Below, in pieces: positions 21,219-21,345 of a stretch of DNA of 21,345 bases. Origin of the DNA: JBMNQH01 sp050944035. GTDB taxonomy: Bacteria > Bacillota > Clostridia > Oscillospirales > Oscillospiraceae. Each line of letters opens with the position of its first letter. Positions within the stretch are counted from its first letter, which is position 1. The position numbers and the translations under genes were made by a program. Below the pieces are notes generated by a model. That model searched no databases. It worked only from the letters and a program-made list of their open reading frames with translations, and was not told where the DNA came from. The stretch is taken from positions 1 to 21,345 of the forward strand of contig JBMNQH010000023.1 of the NCBI GenBank assembly GCA_050944035.1. The letters are read 5' to 3'.

Positions 21219-21345
21219 TTAGATTCTGGCGACGCCGCTTTCACGAGCAGCCTGAGCGGTAGCAGCAGCAACTGCATCCTTTACGCGAGGATCAAATGCC
21301 TTGGGGATGATGTAGTCTGCACTCAGTTCTTCGTCAGAGATGAGA
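21219..21345 (-). CDS. Malic enzyme (NAD-type malate dehydrogenase, decarboxylating), C-terminal part
   Basis: The minus-strand frame enters from the right edge and ends at TAA (21221-21219). The visible 41 residues read ISDEELSADYIIPKAFDPRV, then KDAVAAATAQAARESGVARI. This matches the conserved C-terminus of bacterial malic enzymes, which convert malate to pyruvate and CO2 with NAD(P)+ reduction. The start lies outside the window. It is probably a host core gene unrelated to the elements at left. Confidence 0.85.
   Translation of the reverse strand, partial: LISDEELSADYIIPKAFDPRVKDAVAAATAQAARESGVARI

Noticed and set aside
1..21345. CRISPR array, rRNA or insertion sequence
   Set aside because: No regularly spaced repeats, rRNA segments, or transposase with terminal inverted repeats were recognised.

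Overview
The window looks like a chromosomal segment of a low-to-mid GC anaerobic Firmicute, most likely a gut Clostridia member (Oscillospiraceae/Ruminococcaceae type). The reasons are strong GGAGG ribosome binding sites, frequent TTG/GTG starts, Gram-positive lipoproteins and Clostridia-like protein sequences. The taxonomic call is inference.

Left edge (1-1440): a terminator, a frame-broken gene remnant, a DUF4352-like lipoprotein gene interrupted by one in-frame TAG, and about 580 bases without a convincing gene. That stretch is rich in hairpins and ends in a palindrome flanked by direct repeats just ahead of the phage operon.

Centre (1452-13935): one uninterrupted plus-strand operon for a very compact contractile-tailed, phage-derived particle. 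The order is small terminase, large terminase, portal, prohead protease, decoration-like protein, major capsid protein, three connector/completion proteins, sheath, tube, a chaperone-position protein, a very short protein where the tape measure should be, LysM baseplate protein, hub, spike, gp25, baseplate J and tail protein I. All structural frames are open. No integrase, repressor, replication, holin, tail-fibre or receptor-binding gene lies within it, and the small terminase appears to lack its DNA-binding region. This looks like a domesticated element, with a gene transfer agent or PBSX-like particle as the leading hypothesis. A terminator and a minus-strand tRNA-Thr/tRNA-Tyr pair close it.

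Downstream (14190-15800): two small overlapping genes, the second a sigma-70 region 4-like (Xpf-type) regulator that may control the particle operon, then a membrane-anchored GH25 lysozyme with its own promoter and terminator.

Right (15811-21345): a MacB/FtsX-type ABC transporter on the minus strand (1096-aa permease with a long coiled coil, plus ATPase). A symmetric divergent promoter region separates it from a small serine recombinase whose reading frame breaks at an A-rich slippery sequence. Immediately downstream of the recombinase are two 26-bp sites resembling Hin/hix crossover sites in inverted orientation. They flank about 108 bp that carries a full-consensus promoter (TTGACA-N16-TATAAT) pointing away from an Ltp-family lipoprotein gene. 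I read this as a phase-variable promoter switch, captured OFF, controlling a putative superinfection-exclusion lipoprotein. The window ends in the 3' end of a malic enzyme gene on the minus strand.
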